Source of the DNA: Flectonema sp. DT1601
Taxonomy: Eukaryota > Euglenozoa > Diplonemea > Diplonemida > Diplonemidae
Length of the DNA: 64,000 bases
Direction of reading: 5' to 3'
Assembly: GCA_964019425.1 (NCBI GenBank)
Contig: OZ025827.1
Location: forward strand, 248,001-312,000
The notes beneath the pieces are model-generated. The model did not search any database. It was not told where the DNA came from and worked only from the letters and a program-made list of their open reading frames with translations. A program made the position numbers and the translations under genes. Of the stretch, positions 1 through 10,354 are shown piece by piece (position 1 is the stretch's first letter; each line of letters begins with the position of its first letter).

Positions 1-676
1 GAATGGAAAAAAAAAAAAAAGTACCGGAATTGAACTTAGACGACAGAAGCGAAAGCAGATTTTTTTTTTTTTTTACCCAGAGAAAAAGAAGCTACAGACA
101 AAAAAAATTTATTTTTTTATTTTTTGTTAATTCCGTCTAAAGTAGTGGAGGAAATCCAACTAAATGCGTAAAGGAAAAACAACAACAACAACATAAAAAA
201 ATACGCATATAAATAAATAAATAAATTGGGATAACACAACTGACGACTCATACGTAAGAACGAAACAAAACGAATTGCAGCAAGCTGTTGTTGGTTGCTG
301 AAAGCAACAGCCACCGTGCAGAAGAGCTCAGAAGCAAAATTTATACACCCCGAACATAATTAACTAACAGAGTTATTACTGTAAAAAGAGATTATTCTTG
401 TGAGGAAAAATCCGCAAGCTTTTCTTTTTTTTTTTTTTTCATTTTCCCAGCTCGAATTCACGAGAATATTTCCTTTTACAGCACTCCTTTTGTGTGAAAT
501 AGTTGGATACACAAGTCTACGGATTCAGTGAAAAAATCGCACCGTACCCTGAAGAGAGGCGGGGATAGAACCAAACACAAAAAAAAAAAAAAAAAAAACG
601 CGACAACCGTGAGAGAGCAAGAATAAAAACGGAATGAAAAACAAAATCATCTTATTCCTACTCATCGATAGAGGAA
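1..676. other. Gene-free left edge, low complexity
   Basis: I see no gene here. The stretch is AT-rich with A and T runs of 12-20 nt (for example around 61-74, 422-439 and 579-598). It lies downstream of the kinase gene, so part of it is probably that gene's 3' UTR and intergenic spacer. Confidence 0.5.
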
Positions 677-3523
677 TCACGACTGTAGAGAACCCTCAAA
701 GAGGTCGCCTGTTGAAGATCCCACAAGATAAGTATCAACAGACTCTTTACTGTTATTATGGTTCTTGTTTTTTTGATTTTGTTTTAAAGAGTTGGGATGA
801 GGGACTACCGGCTGCTCTTTCTCAATATTGAGAAAACGAAGACGTTGAGTAGCGTATTCCTTTGTATAACCAGCAGTTGGTCGAGCATGCGGATCGAGTT
901 CTAATAAAGATAATATAATGCAGACCATGTCTTGAGAATATCCGATTGAAGAAACATCACTTTGGATCTCATGACGAAAACTTGGTTTATTTATATCTGA
1001 AAACATCACTCTCGTGTTAGCTGAATCAGCCCTACGAGTGCATATCGCGTACAAGATACAACCTAATGCCCACATATCAACTTTGACGCTGTATCTCCGT
1101 TGCCAACACTCCGGAGCTACAAACGGGAGTGATCCTGCTTGTGTTTGGCAATATGTCTGTTCAGAAAGACCCTTTGCTAATCCTAAATCAGTCACTACCA
1201 TATTCGGTAATAGATATCCACCTTCTACATTATTAGAATTAGATAATAATAAGTTTTCAGGTTTCAGATCTCTATGTACAACTGGTGGACTATTCCCATG
1301 CATGTACTCAAGAGCTGCTGCAATCTGTAGTGCGATGTACCAAATAGTTGCTTCTTGAAGAGGTTTCGTCTGGGCTAGTATGAAGTGCTTTAGATCACCG
1401 TCACGATAATATTCCATAACAATACAAACGTATCTTTTGGAAGTTGCTTCTTTAACGAGTGAATGGTCATTGATGTGAACTTCTGTTTGTTTATCTCCAG
1501 AATTCGTTACGATATTTTCACTCCAAGACATAAACATGTCAACCAGATTTATCATATTTGGGTGTCCCTGTAAGGTCCTCATTGTCTCAAACTCTGATAT
1601 CGCATCCCTTCTTTCATCATCATCATCAACTGTGATGTATTTCATAGCCAAGTGAACTCCGTCACTTCTTCTTTTTACGAGAAAGACATAACCATAACCA
1701 CCACTGCCTAGCTTGCTTAATATTTGATATCTGGCTGCTCCATCCTCTCCAGGGTCAGCTGGACCAGACATAGACAGGGCTGTTGAATTATTCTTTGAAG
1801 CGTAATAAAAACATCCCAAACATATAACAATAACTCCAAGTATTCCTAAGAACAGTGAGATGAAATCTCTAGCACTGAGACTAGCTCCAGGTGCTGGAGC
1901 CACTGTAATCGGAACAGGCGTCGGACGTGGAGTTGGTTTCGGAGTATGCGGCGGTGGCGGCGGTGGTGGTGGTGGCGGCGGTGGACTTGGCGGCGGTGGC
2001 GGAGGAGATGGTGGTGGAGGTGGCGGCGGAGGTGTTGGAGGAAAATTTACCTTAAACGGTTTTCCGTATAAAAGAGGAGTATACCAAAGTAGATTCTCTC
2101 CTTGTTGAATATTTTCTCCAACTTTATGAAAACACTGCGGCTGCCCACTACTTGAAGGCGTACCATCAAAACAACACCCAGCCTGTGCGCAGTCTGACCT
2201 GGTCACCTTGTAATCATTTGTTGGAACGACTATTGATATTTGATTTTCCTTTACTTTCAACTTCATCACATCAGCAGCACAGTTGACACGACTTCCCTTC
2301 TTTGGACATCTTCCTGGAGTGAAGCACAAATACACTTTAGCTTCAGGTTCTTGTAAGAAAAAAGACACTGCATTACTGTTTGAGGTCCACAACTTGTCTC
2401 TTGTATCAGCAGCATTTTCAGTGCAATCATCATCACGGGCAAGTCTAAAAGTAAACTTGTTTGAAGTCTTAACACCAGTTATTGTTACAGTATAATTACT
2501 ACCAACATAGTAGACATTACCTGGGTGTGGAGCATCTGGTGAGGTACTTGGGTGAATTGATGCTTGCAGCTGACTAGATATCCCTGTTAATGATTTGCCG
2601 TCGAAAAGCTCGCCACCGAAGATGAATAAATTGCCGGTGGAGTCACCAGTGGCGGTGACGCTGCAGGTTCGATAACGGGAGGAAGTGGGAGCCAGACCTT
2701 TGATATTTACAACGTCCCAAGCTTGCTGATATAAATCAAAGATAAGAGCAGACATTGTTTGACTCGCTCCTGAACCGCTGTACCAGTCTCCAAGAACCCA
2801 CAAATATGAATCAATAACATGCGCTTGAGGATATCCCATGGCAGGATTGTTTGGAGGCTTAGGCGCATCAGGCATCACTTTCCATCCTATCTTAGGATTG
2901 ACTGAGCAATATGCACGCCGTGACCATATCCCTTGCACTTGTCCTCCTATAACATACAGCATATCACTTGCTATTACAGCGGCTTGTGATACTGGTGCGG
3001 CCAAGTCTGGTGCCTCACCCCAGGAATTATCACCAGGATCATAAGTTAATACACTCGCAACTGTAGTTCCTTCTAAGATTCCACCTATTATGTACACAAG
3101 TCCTTTATAGTAGGCTGACGAAAATTGTTTTCGGGCTGCGATATTGGTTGTTAATTCATTCCAGGTGTTGTATTGAGGATGGTATCGTTGGATTAAAAAG
3201 AAGTTATCGTCAGAACCTGTGAACACCAATATGTAAGAGTCGTCAACAGTAACAGAAGATCCTCCCCCAGCGACTGCTTCAGGTACTTCTTTTTCTTCTT
3301 TCCATCCCGGACTTGCTGGATTAAATGAATACATTGCAGTAGTCTCTTTTCGACCTTTTTGCTGTCCTCCAATCACATATGTAATTCCTTGACATGTGAT
3401 GCTGCTGCAGTCCGCAACAGCAACTGGCAGCTTCGAAGTCGGCTTCCAGCTGTCGTACCACAACTGACTAGACCCATGTTGGAATAGTGTTATCACTATT
3501 ACTGTGAATAGGAAACCCCTCAT
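677..3523 (-). CDS. Receptor-like Ser/Thr kinase with extracellular Kelch repeats
   Basis: This 948-residue single-exon protein reads as a type I membrane receptor kinase. A signal peptide (about 1-19) is followed by Kelch-type beta-propeller repeats to about residue 330 (repeated YVIGG, YIIGG and FIFGG strands). A cysteine-rich trefoil-like piece with the core CAQAGCCFDG lies near 450-470, then a proline run at about 494-530 and one membrane helix near 551-573. The kinase domain spans about 597-885, with a GSGGYG glycine loop, HRDLKPEN and an APE-type motif (VAPECW). The Mg-binding motif is TDLGLAK, so DFG is DLG. The start is chosen for the signal peptide; a CT repeat ending in AAG lies 25 nt upstream. 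Family knowledge says such kinases phosphorylate Ser/Thr; the ligand and the pathway are unknown. Confidence 0.88.
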   Translation of the reverse strand: MRGFLFTVIVITLFQHGSSQLWYDSWKPTSKLPVAVADCSSITCQGITYVIGGQQKGRKETTAMYSFNPASPGWKEEKEVPEAVAGGGSSVTVDDSYILVFTGSDDNFFLIQRYHPQYNTWNELTTNIAARKQFSSAYYKGLVYIIGGILEGTTVASVLTYDPGDNSWGEAPDLAAPVSQAAVIASDMLYVIGGQVQGIWSRRAYCSVNPKIGWKVMPDAPKPPNNPAMGYPQAHVIDSYLWVLGDWYSGSGASQTMSALIFDLYQQAWDVVNIKGLAPTSSRYRTCSVTATGDSTGNLFIFGGELFDGKSLTGISSQLQASIHPSTSPDAPHPGNVYYVGSNYTVTITGVKTSNKFTFRLARDDDCTENAADTRDKLWTSNSNAVSFFLQEPEAKVYLCFTPGRCPKKGSRVNCAADVMKLKVKENQISIVVPTNDYKVTRSDCAQAGCCFDGTPSSSGQPQCFHKVGENIQQGENLLWYTPLLYGKPFKVNFPPTPPPPPPPPSPPPPPPSPPPPPPPPPPPPHTPKPTPRPTPVPITVAPAPGASLSARDFISLFLGILGVIVICLGCFYYASKNNSTALSMSGPADPGEDGAARYQILSKLGSGGYGYVFLVKRRSDGVHLAMKYITVDDDDERRDAISEFETMRTLQGHPNMINLVDMFMSWSENIVTNSGDKQTEVHINDHSLVKEATSKRYVCIVMEYYRDGDLKHFILAQTKPLQEATIWYIALQIAAALEYMHGNSPPVVHRDLKPENLLLSNSNNVEGGYLLPNMVVTDLGLAKGLSEQTYCQTQAGSLPFVAPECWQRRYSVKVDMWALGCILYAICTRRADSANTRVMFSDINKPSFRHEIQSDVSSIGYSQDMVCIILSLLELDPHARPTAGYTKEYATQRLRFLNIEKEQPVVPHPNSLKQNQKNKNHNNSKESVDTYLVGSSTGDLFEGSLQS

Positions 3524-4403
3524 TGCATGTATGGGTTAATCCTCACCACTTGAGAGAGAGAGAGAGAGGGGGTAACAATATATAACTCTAACACAGAAAT
3601 AGATAGCTATAATGACTACAGAATCCATTCGTACTTAACATAAACAAATCACCTGAGAAAAAGAGAGTGAAACACAGTTAAAGCAACACTATTGATTACA
3701 AAACCTGTATGTAGTCATGATTGTAATAATACAAGAAGACAAGAAACACACGCAGATGGATGTGTTTCAAATGAGAGGAATCGAGAGTATTATAAAACTT
3801 GTTTACAGGATTGCATAACAAGTGACTACTTAACAATCATTGATATACATCGATGAGGTTAATAAAAACACGCTGAACTTCAGAAGCAAGTAATCACCTT
3901 TCAGAATGAGAAGTTCACAAAACATAATAAGTGTACTCAGGTTAGGGAAGGCGGAGTACTGACAAAAAAAAAAAGGGTAGAATAGTAAACAAGACTCAGA
4001 AACATAAAGTGTTGGGAAAGCTTTTCCTTTGTCACTTTAAATATTCTCAAGTAGCCTTATTAAATAGTTAGCTAAATGTCGATAAAACTAATTCGACGCA
4101 GTTTCACAACAATGAAGTCAGACAAGACGTATCGAAGAGATTGGACCGAATCACCAAATAGAACACATCTCAAATACAACTGAAGGAAGTTAGATTCAGA
4201 GTAAGGAACTGTGTTCGTAGTCAAAAGAAGAACTGCCAACGGTCTCGTGTTAACAGATGGAAATAATTACTACTGAAGAGGATGGAGGTACGTCAGACTA
4301 AAAAAAAAAACTATTTACGTATCTCACAATATTGTTAAATGCAATAAAAAATAAAATAAGAATTTCAGGCTAGAGGATTCAACACAAGACGGGGGTTGTT
4401 TTA
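3524..4403. other. Spacer between kinase and CCCH genes
   Basis: Nothing coding is visible. It holds a (GA)n run at about 3551-3567, which on the minus strand is the CT tract in front of the kinase start, and otherwise AT-rich sequence that is presumably the 3' UTR of the CCCH gene. Confidence 0.5.
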
Positions 4404-5372
4404 TTACATATTTCCCAACTCGGGTGGTAAGTTTTCGTTCCAAAATGGAAGTCCAAACGATTCCTCCACACCGACAGGAGAGAAACAGTAATCAGGAATG
4501 AATGAATGTTGATGAGGCGATCTTGGAGGGGTAACTGAAGGAGTGCTGGTTGGAGTCACACTTTCAACGCTTTCAGCTCTCTGAGCCAAAGTGGGCTTTG
4601 GTATCTCACTTTGTTTCTCCCACCAAACTCTACAGACGTGGAGGTGACCACATGATTTCCCATACTTACACCTTCCTGTGATGTGAGGCTTACAAACATC
4701 TCTTATGGTGAACATGTGCCCTTTCGCAATGCGCCTTGCGGCCTCATTCCACGCTAATAGATTCGATGGTATAACTAATGGTATCCCTGTCGGATGTGTT
4801 TGAATAGCAGCACCCAATCTGATGTGGTGTCGATCTCCGTGTTGCTCACAGCAAGGCGTGCGGAGAGTTTTTGTTTTCAGAGAACGCTGTTCGGTCTCTT
4901 TAATATGAATAGATTTACACTCCTCTCCGTGGTCACAATCTACAACATTGCAGAGTTTCATTGGACTGATGCGTCCATTTGAGAAGTCTCGTCGGTAGTC
5001 GTCGAGTCCCTTTGTTCGCATGACAGCAGGGAATCGAACAGCAAATATTAATTGTTTGGATTCTATAATATCGAATACTACTACTTCTGTTATAAAGTTT
5101 TCATTTATCTCAACACCGAATTCAGTTCTCAAATCAGAGATTAATTCTTTTTCTACGTGGTACGATTTGCACTTACTACCCTGACCACATCTACCCTTCA
5201 AGTATAATATACAAAGACATGATCGATGATTTTTATTCTTCAGAGCTGCAGTTGGAATGATTTTCGAAGATGGGATGTCGTACGAAATATCATTTTTAGC
5301 CATCGGGTCACGTATTTGAATGTGAGTATTGAAATCGATATTTGATAGAAGTTCAATATCGGGTCCAGTCAT
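4404..5372 (-). CDS. CCCH-type zinc-finger protein
   Basis: The protein has three Cys3His clusters: CILYLKGRCGQGSKCKSYH (about residues 54-72), a second one with CDHGEECKSIH (about 145-157) and CKPHITGRCKYGKSCGHLH (about 225-244). CCCH fingers normally bind RNA and often regulate mRNA stability, which would fit a genome regulating genes after transcription; that role is inferred. The tail is Ser/Thr/Pro-rich. The open frame runs upstream to 5570, but a pyrimidine tract ending in CCCCCAACCAG lies at about 5486-5520, so I place the start at the methionine at 5372 (MTGPDIELL), giving 322 residues. An upstream in-frame start at MFLRILS is an alternative. Confidence 0.8.
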   Translation of the reverse strand: MTGPDIELLSNIDFNTHIQIRDPMAKNDISYDIPSSKIIPTAALKNKNHRSCLCILYLKGRCGQGSKCKSYHVEKELISDLRTEFGVEINENFITEVVVFDIIESKQLIFAVRFPAVMRTKGLDDYRRDFSNGRISPMKLCNVVDCDHGEECKSIHIKETEQRSLKTKTLRTPCCEQHGDRHHIRLGAAIQTHPTGIPLVIPSNLLAWNEAARRIAKGHMFTIRDVCKPHITGRCKYGKSCGHLHVCRVWWEKQSEIPKPTLAQRAESVESVTPTSTPSVTPPRSPHQHSFIPDYCFSPVGVEESFGLPFWNENLPPELGNM

Positions 5373-6572
5373 GTTGTGTTGTGTGTATAAAGCTTTTAAG
5401 GAAAGTATTCTGAGAAACATTTGACTAAATTGGAATAACAATGAACAGAATTTCTGACTGTAGTTTTCATAGATATTATTATTTCTGGTTGGGGGAAAAA
5501 AATAAAAAAAAAAAAATGAAGGGGAAAAAAAGTAACAAAGGCAACAAAGCTTAAAAATAGTAAAGCACACAGAGGCCTAACAGCATTGATCTTTCGTCCC
5601 AACTCATACTTGTAGTGGTCGGTAACAACACTTACAACTTTTGACCCCAACACAAAAATTAAAAATGCTAAGCACAGCGATACTATCTTACTTCTCCTAT
5701 CCCGGGTAGTTCTTTTTTTGTCTCAAACTCCAAGTGTTTGGGGCAAGATGAACACCAGATTATTAACAGAAATATCAGTTCTGTCAGAAAGAGACCGATT
5801 ATGAAACATGAATGAAGTATTAATAAGAACTAACACCACAAACACAATGCTCCCTCAACGCATGTAAGGAGAAGTTATTCTATAGAAGAGTTACCCAGGA
5901 TACGAGAAACACTGCAGCTTGTACCGAATGAGACGAAACAAAAAACTTTTCTTTTTTCAAACGAAAAAATATTTAAAAAAAAAAAAAAAACGGGAAGAAG
6001 ACGGGGGAAGCACCAACATAACAAAGATATAGATACAGGTTTGGGTCGCAGGCTTTTCGAATCAAAAGGGAAAAAAGAACGAACGAAAAAAAAAAAGAAA
6101 GAAAAAAAACAGAAATTTTCCTCAGTGTGTTAAATACCATAATCTGCTTTTTTTTTCTTTTCTTTTTTTTTTTTTTTTTTCTCCTTGACCCCCTTACATC
6201 ATTTTTTTTTTCCTCTCGAAAAAGTCCGTGGGTAGCAACAACGGTAGATGTTGCTAATATAAGAAAACAGATTTTATTTTAAAAACGCGTTGTCAGTCAC
6301 CTACAGAAATCAGTTGGTAACAAATTACCTTCCTTTGAAAAGGTGCAAGAGAGGAACATAGAAGGGAGAAGCCAGACACAACCCAACCAAAACATTTAAG
6401 GCTACAAATAACCTTTTTTTTTTTTTTTTTTTCACTGGATTAACATGTGAGTAAGAAATCATACCTCTGGTCGGCTAGTTTGACTGAGGTTAAAAAAAAA
6501 AAAATAATATAATAAAGTGCATCATCCGCAATGTGCCAGGAGTAGGGGCCGACAGGTTTATTTTTGACCGGA
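5373..6572. other. 1.2-kb spacer with many homopolymers
   Basis: No gene is visible. The stretch holds the putative 5' UTR and acceptor of the CCCH gene, then long A and T runs (for example near 5976-5990, 6150-6180 and 6414-6432). The right part is probably the 3' UTR of CHMP2. Confidence 0.5.
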
Positions 6573-7307
6573 TTAGGCGACTGATCTTAAGTTTGCAAGA
6601 CGATCTTCGAGAGGAGACACTTCAACAACCTTTTCTGGTTCTAAATCAGTATTAGCAGTTCCTAAGCTCTTCACTCCTGACATAACCTCATCAATGACTG
6701 CGCTGATAGCCTCGTCTGCTTCATCGGATTCGTCCTCAACTGCGAGAGCACCGTCGATAGTGTCGTCCATCTGTTCACTTATCATACCGCACTTCATCAT
6801 CTCTCTTTGCATTTCTATCATCGTATTTTGTATATCGCCAACCCTTACTAAATTATTCATTTCCCTCATTATCTCACCGCTTTGTTTAAATGATCCAGCG
6901 ATCTTGTTTTGAGCTATCATATTATCCAGTGCGAGGGTTACAGAATTCAGTTGTGTTTTTGTCTGGTTTTTTTTTTTTTTTTTTGTTTTTTAAAAAGTTT
7001 TGTTTGACAGTTTCTCTATTATTATATTACTGTAAAATAACTACTAAAGGGAAGGACATACCGTGTGAATTCGACTAACCGCTTTGCGACTTTGTACCAA
7101 TTCCTTAGCAAGCATCCGCATCACGTCGTTATCACCCCTCTTAGCTGCTTGCTTTAATTCAAGTTTTGTTTTCTTTTCAGCAGTCTGAATACCTCTGATC
7201 TGTCTGTCTAACTTTCTCGATTCTGATCTTGCGTTGGATTTCCATTCCTTTTGAAGTTCCTGTGGAGTCTTCTTCTTCTGACCGAATAGTTGACCAAAGA
7301 AAGACAT
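6573..7307 (-). CDS. CHMP2A: ESCRT-III subunit CHMP2/Vps2, two exons
   Basis: Exon 1 is 7062-7307 and exon 2 is 6573-6962. The 99-nt intron begins GTATGTCC and ends in an A-rich tract followed by CCAG. Splicing joins RIHT to TKTQLNSVTLALDN, a well-known CHMP2 segment, in phase 0. The product is 211 residues, close to the 222 of human CHMP2A. It has the basic N-terminal helices (MSFFGQLFGQKKKTPQELQK) and an acidic C-terminal region ending LEDRLANLRSVA, which fits a MIT-interacting motif that recruits Vps4. Family knowledge: it polymerises on membranes and acts in multivesicular-body sorting, membrane scission and cytokinesis. A TTCCCTTCCTACAG acceptor lies 19 nt before the start. Confidence 0.95.
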
Positions 7308-7838
7308 CTAGTTACTGTATGTTAATCTGTAGGAAGGGAATTAAAGCTACTGTTTACTGCTCTAACTCTAAAGTGACTAACGGTAACCTAATAGGGGACT
7401 GAAATATATCTAATGACTTTTGTATTATTTTTTTTGTTTTTTTTGGTTATTTTCAAAAAAAAAAAAAAAAAAAGGTCATACCAAAAAAAAAAGGAAAGTA
7501 AAGGGGAAAATATCTAACAAAAAACCAAAGACATAATACAAAAAGCTGGTTTTTTTTTTTTCTTTTCTTTTTCTTTTTTTTCCCCCCCCCCTCATCATTC
7601 AAGGCTACTAAAAGCCTTGCTTAGAACATCCCAGGAACACGTAGATATGGCTATCCCGGTGGCCTGCGGGCCTTCTCAGAGATGACCATAACTAACAACT
7701 TGATCGCAATTTTTTTTTGTCGGATTTTTTTTCTCTCTTATTATTCCTAATAAGATGAGCGGTTCGATGTCGTCGTCTCTGTCATTGAGATGCTTGAAAC
7801 AGACTTCAGAAGAATAACAAAGTTACCTTCCCTTTTTA
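7308..7838. other. Spacer with purine/pyrimidine tracts
   Basis: No gene is visible. It contains an A run near 7457-7474, and a T/C-rich stretch at about 7550-7592 ending in a C run. The left end carries the CHMP2 acceptor; the rest is probably the 3' UTR of the next gene. Confidence 0.5.
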
Positions 7839-8498
7839 TTATCGATGTTCCTCTAACGTAGATATAATAGTAAAAGACTCACCATCAGTCAGACCACGTG
7901 GAGGTAGTGAAAGTAGAATCGCATCGGATGGGCATTTCTCACAAGTCAAATCCCTAATAAGAGCAGGCTTTAGTGGAATTAAATCTATATTATACATCGT
8001 GTGTATGGCGTGTGCGAATGCCGTTAAGAGAGAAGAAACAGTCTTACTGGGCTTCACAGTTACATCGTGTCGATCTTCTAAACCAGATAATCTAATGTTT
8101 ACTATAATGTTAACTGTTGAAGGCGGAGGCTTCATTACAGGAAGTTGTTTTTGTTTTAATGTTTGAAGGTAGGCTTCCAACTCATCGTTTTCTCTCTTCT
8201 TAGCTTGCAGTCTGTTGAGGGTTTCCGTTTCTGTTATTTGCGGTGCATTTCCTCTTGTTAATTTGTCTGCTATCGCCCACGTTGTTATCTTTTTTATTGT
8301 CTCGGCTGAAGTCGATGCTGGTTTTCCAGCTATCAGTTCTTCAACAATCCGCTTCGCAGCTTCCCAATTACCTGAAGGTGTTCCATCAGCATCAGCGGTA
8401 CTTGGAGAGGTGTCGATAAGGCCTTGTAGAATAGTATTGGCTTCATCCCAAGGAGAAGCACTTAAGGCAGCTTGTACGTCTACCCATTTGTCGGCCAT
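7839..8498 (-). CDS. Unknown protein, possible ubiquitin-like C-terminal fold
   Basis: The 219-residue protein starts MADKWVDVQAALSASPWDEA. It has a helical N-terminal half with a short coiled-coil segment (about 100-120, RLQAKKRENDELEAYLQTLK) and a C-terminal half (about 128-215) whose strand-helix pattern, with VNIIVNIRLSG and later DGESFTIISTL, resembles a beta-grasp fold. I do not recognise the family. A consensus acceptor (TTTATTTCCACAG) lies only 2 nt before the ATG, which makes the start very likely and is one of the best arguments for trans-splicing in this window. Confidence 0.75.
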   Translation of the reverse strand: MADKWVDVQAALSASPWDEANTILQGLIDTSPSTADADGTPSGNWEAAKRIVEELIAGKPASTSAETIKKITTWAIADKLTRGNAPQITETETLNRLQAKKRENDELEAYLQTLKQKQLPVMKPPPSTVNIIVNIRLSGLEDRHDVTVKPSKTVSSLLTAFAHAIHTMYNIDLIPLKPALIRDLTCEKCPSDAILLSLPPRGLTDGESFTIISTLEEHR

Positions 8499-8500
8499 AC

Positions 8501-8516
8501 CTGTGGAAATAAAGAA
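8501..8516 (-). promoter_or_regulatory. 3' splice acceptor 2 nt before a start codon
   Basis: Read on the minus strand this is a pyrimidine-rich TTTCTTTATTTCCACAG-like tract (20 nt or fewer) followed directly by GT and the ATG at 8498. A 5' UTR of two nucleotides is only sensible if a leader is added by splicing, so this is a candidate trans-splice site. A cis-spliced 5' UTR exon cannot be excluded. Confidence 0.55.
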
Positions 8517-8851
8517 ATATCAGTTATGGAACTCAATAAAAACCTTTATAGCTTGTTAACTAAATGATGTTGTAATTGTATCTGTTGGAAGTGAATTATA
8601 TGTTTTAATAACAAAAACAGTGAACTACGTAAACGAAAAAAAACAAAAAAAAAAAAAATTTACCTCATTAACCTATCATTAAAAAGAAACAAGAAGGCGA
8701 CCGTCGTAGATCGTCTTTTCGTTTGGATCACACTACTTAAAAAAAGAAATCCCTTCCTCTTTTTTTTTTTTTTTTTTTTTTAGTTTATTATATTTTGCAG
8801 AAGAGAGAATTGCTACACAATAAAAACAGCAGCTGAAATAGCAGAACTGCC
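8517..8851. other. Short spacer
   Basis: No gene is visible. A T run lies near 8760-8781. Probably the 3' UTR of the small secreted protein gene plus spacer. Confidence 0.4.
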
Positions 8852-9270
8852 TTACGTGCAGTCGACTACCTTTGACCACTCACCGTGGTAAAGCTGACTG
8901 TATTGAGTACCCCCATCAGCGTTAGTCGCACAGATCTCATCCTGGAGAAGGATGTTTAGGTTGCGTGCCTGTTTTTTTTTTTTTTTTTTTTTTTTTCCCC
9001 CACTCCAAGAAAAAAAAAGGTGGCTGGTAGTCAACATACGGCATCGTGTAACACAAGTTGGTTTCCTTGACGAAGCTTTTCAACAAAGTTGGCAGCAACA
9101 TTGCCACCCTCGTCATACTCTTGCCACTTCTTAGAGTCTGGAGGGTTGTTTACGAATTTACCCTTTGGATGCTTCCAAATCTCGTTCTTAGTTCTCATTT
9201 TACACGTTTTCGCCTCAGCGATTCCCATGAGAAGGATCGCTGCTAGGATTACAACTAATTTCATCGACAT
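8852..9270 (-). CDS. Small secreted cysteine-containing protein, two exons
   Basis: Exon 1 is 9040-9270 and exon 2 is 8852-8968. The 71-nt intron starts GTATGTTG and ends in 25 A followed by CAG. Joining in phase 0 gives 115 residues. A signal peptide (MSMKLVVILAAILLMGIAEA) precedes a polar mature domain with three cysteines (TCKMR, EICAT and the C-terminal VDCT). I do not recognise the family. The acceptor TCATTCTTCAG lies 14 nt before the ATG. The intron is notable because a T8 near its middle can pair with the terminal A25. Confidence 0.72.
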
Positions 9271-9727
9271 ATTTCAATGCTGTTCTGAAGAATGAGAACA
9301 GAAATCACAAATAACACTCCTAAACACATGCTTTGATTAGTTACCTCAGCTTTGGAGGTAATCTACTATCTTGATCAACTTTATAAACGTCAAAAACGTA
9401 TTTAAAAAAAAGAGAATTCGAGTGACTGCCGGATCAATAACATAACAAAGCAAAATATAATTATTTTTTTTTTTCAATTTCTCCGAAGTGAATCACTTTC
9501 CGTAATAAAAATAGATTCGGAGGAGGAATCAAAAAAAAAAAAAAAAAAAAAAAAAAAAGATGAGGTGCATAATATTGCTCACTAAAGGTTAGTCTGGAAC
9601 AACACAATGGCGGATGGATTCCCATACTGTGGTGACCAGAAGTGCAGAAGCTTCGCGGATGGATTCCCATACTGTGGTGACCAGAAGTGCAGAAGCTTCG
9701 ATTTAAACCCAAAGACTTTAACAACCA
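9271..9727. other. Spacer containing a 45-bp direct duplication
   Basis: No gene is visible. It contains an A run of about 27 nt near 9532-9558 and the duplication annotated separately, just past the ankyrin gene stop codon, so probably in that gene's 3' UTR. Confidence 0.5.
9610..9699. repeat. 45-bp perfect tandem duplication
   Basis: Two identical 45-bp units (9610-9654 and 9655-9699) beginning GCGGATGGATTCCCATACTG follow each other without any mismatch. It lies immediately downstream of the ankyrin-protein stop codon on the minus strand. Identity of the copies suggests a recent event or an assembly artefact. Confidence 0.9.
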
Positions 9728-10354
9728 CTACTCCATTGTCATCATAGAAAGCTGTTCTGTTGGTGGAGGTGGTGCTGCAGCAGCCTTGGGTTTTGGTTTT
9801 GGCTTTTCAGCTGCAGGTTCCTTCTTAGTCGACGACGATGCAGATTTCTCTTGTGGAGGAGGGTCCATTCCTGATAAGTCACCAGCATCAGGCTTTTCAG
9901 TTTTTGGGAGAGCTGCCTCTACCTCAGGATCCTTCATGAGGAACATATCTTCTATTTTACTATTTCCTTTACCCCAACACTCATCGATGGGTTTACGACC
10001 AAATTTGTTTTTAGCGGTGATACTAAACCCGGCTGCGAGAAGCTGAGCGATGCAGGATTCGTTTCCGTTACTGGCGGCGAAATGGAGAGCAGTGCTTCCT
10101 TCGAATGTGATGATGTCAGATTTTGGTTTAGCTTCCAACAAGATTTTTAGGATGTCTGAATGACCGTTAGCACATGCCATATGAACTGCTGTTCTTCCTT
10201 GTGAATCTTGTTCATTAATCATATCCTTATCAAACTCTACTATTGCTCTTACCATGTCAGCGTCATCATCATCTCCGTACCTAGAGCTCTCTAATAAAGT
10301 ATCAACAACATCACTGCGAGGGTACTTTGATAAATCTGGTTTTTCTTCAGCCAT
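9728..10354 (-). CDS. Ankyrin-repeat protein with Pro/Lys-rich tail
   Basis: The 208-residue product starts MAEEKPDLSKYPRSDVVDTL. About three ankyrin repeats occupy residues 25-135, with clear repeat cores such as GRTAVHMACANGHSDILKIL and GSTALHFAASNGNESCIAQL. The C-terminal tail (about 150-208) is rich in Pro, Lys and Ala, with KPKPKPKAAAAPPPP. Ankyrin repeats bind proteins; the partner is unknown. An open frame extends upstream to 10444, but this runs through poly-lysine encoded by an A tract and past TCTTCTTTACAG, an acceptor 24 nt upstream of the chosen ATG; I therefore exclude that extension. Confidence 0.8.
   Translation of the reverse strand: MAEEKPDLSKYPRSDVVDTLLESSRYGDDDDADMVRAIVEFDKDMINEQDSQGRTAVHMACANGHSDILKILLEAKPKSDIITFEGSTALHFAASNGNESCIAQLLAAGFSITAKNKFGRKPIDECWGKGNSKIEDMFLMKDPEVEAALPKTEKPDAGDLSGMDPPPQEKSASSSTKKEPAAEKPKPKPKAAAAPPPPTEQLSMMTME

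Noticed and set aside
1860-2108. Plus-strand glycine-rich open frame
   Set aside because: It is the reverse strand of the proline run of the Kelch receptor kinase.
9461-9724. Minus-strand frame with a repeated SFCTSGHHSMGIHP motif
   Set aside because: The motif comes from the 45-bp DNA duplication in the 3' flank of the ankyrin gene; the frame starts inside poly-A and lacks an acceptor.
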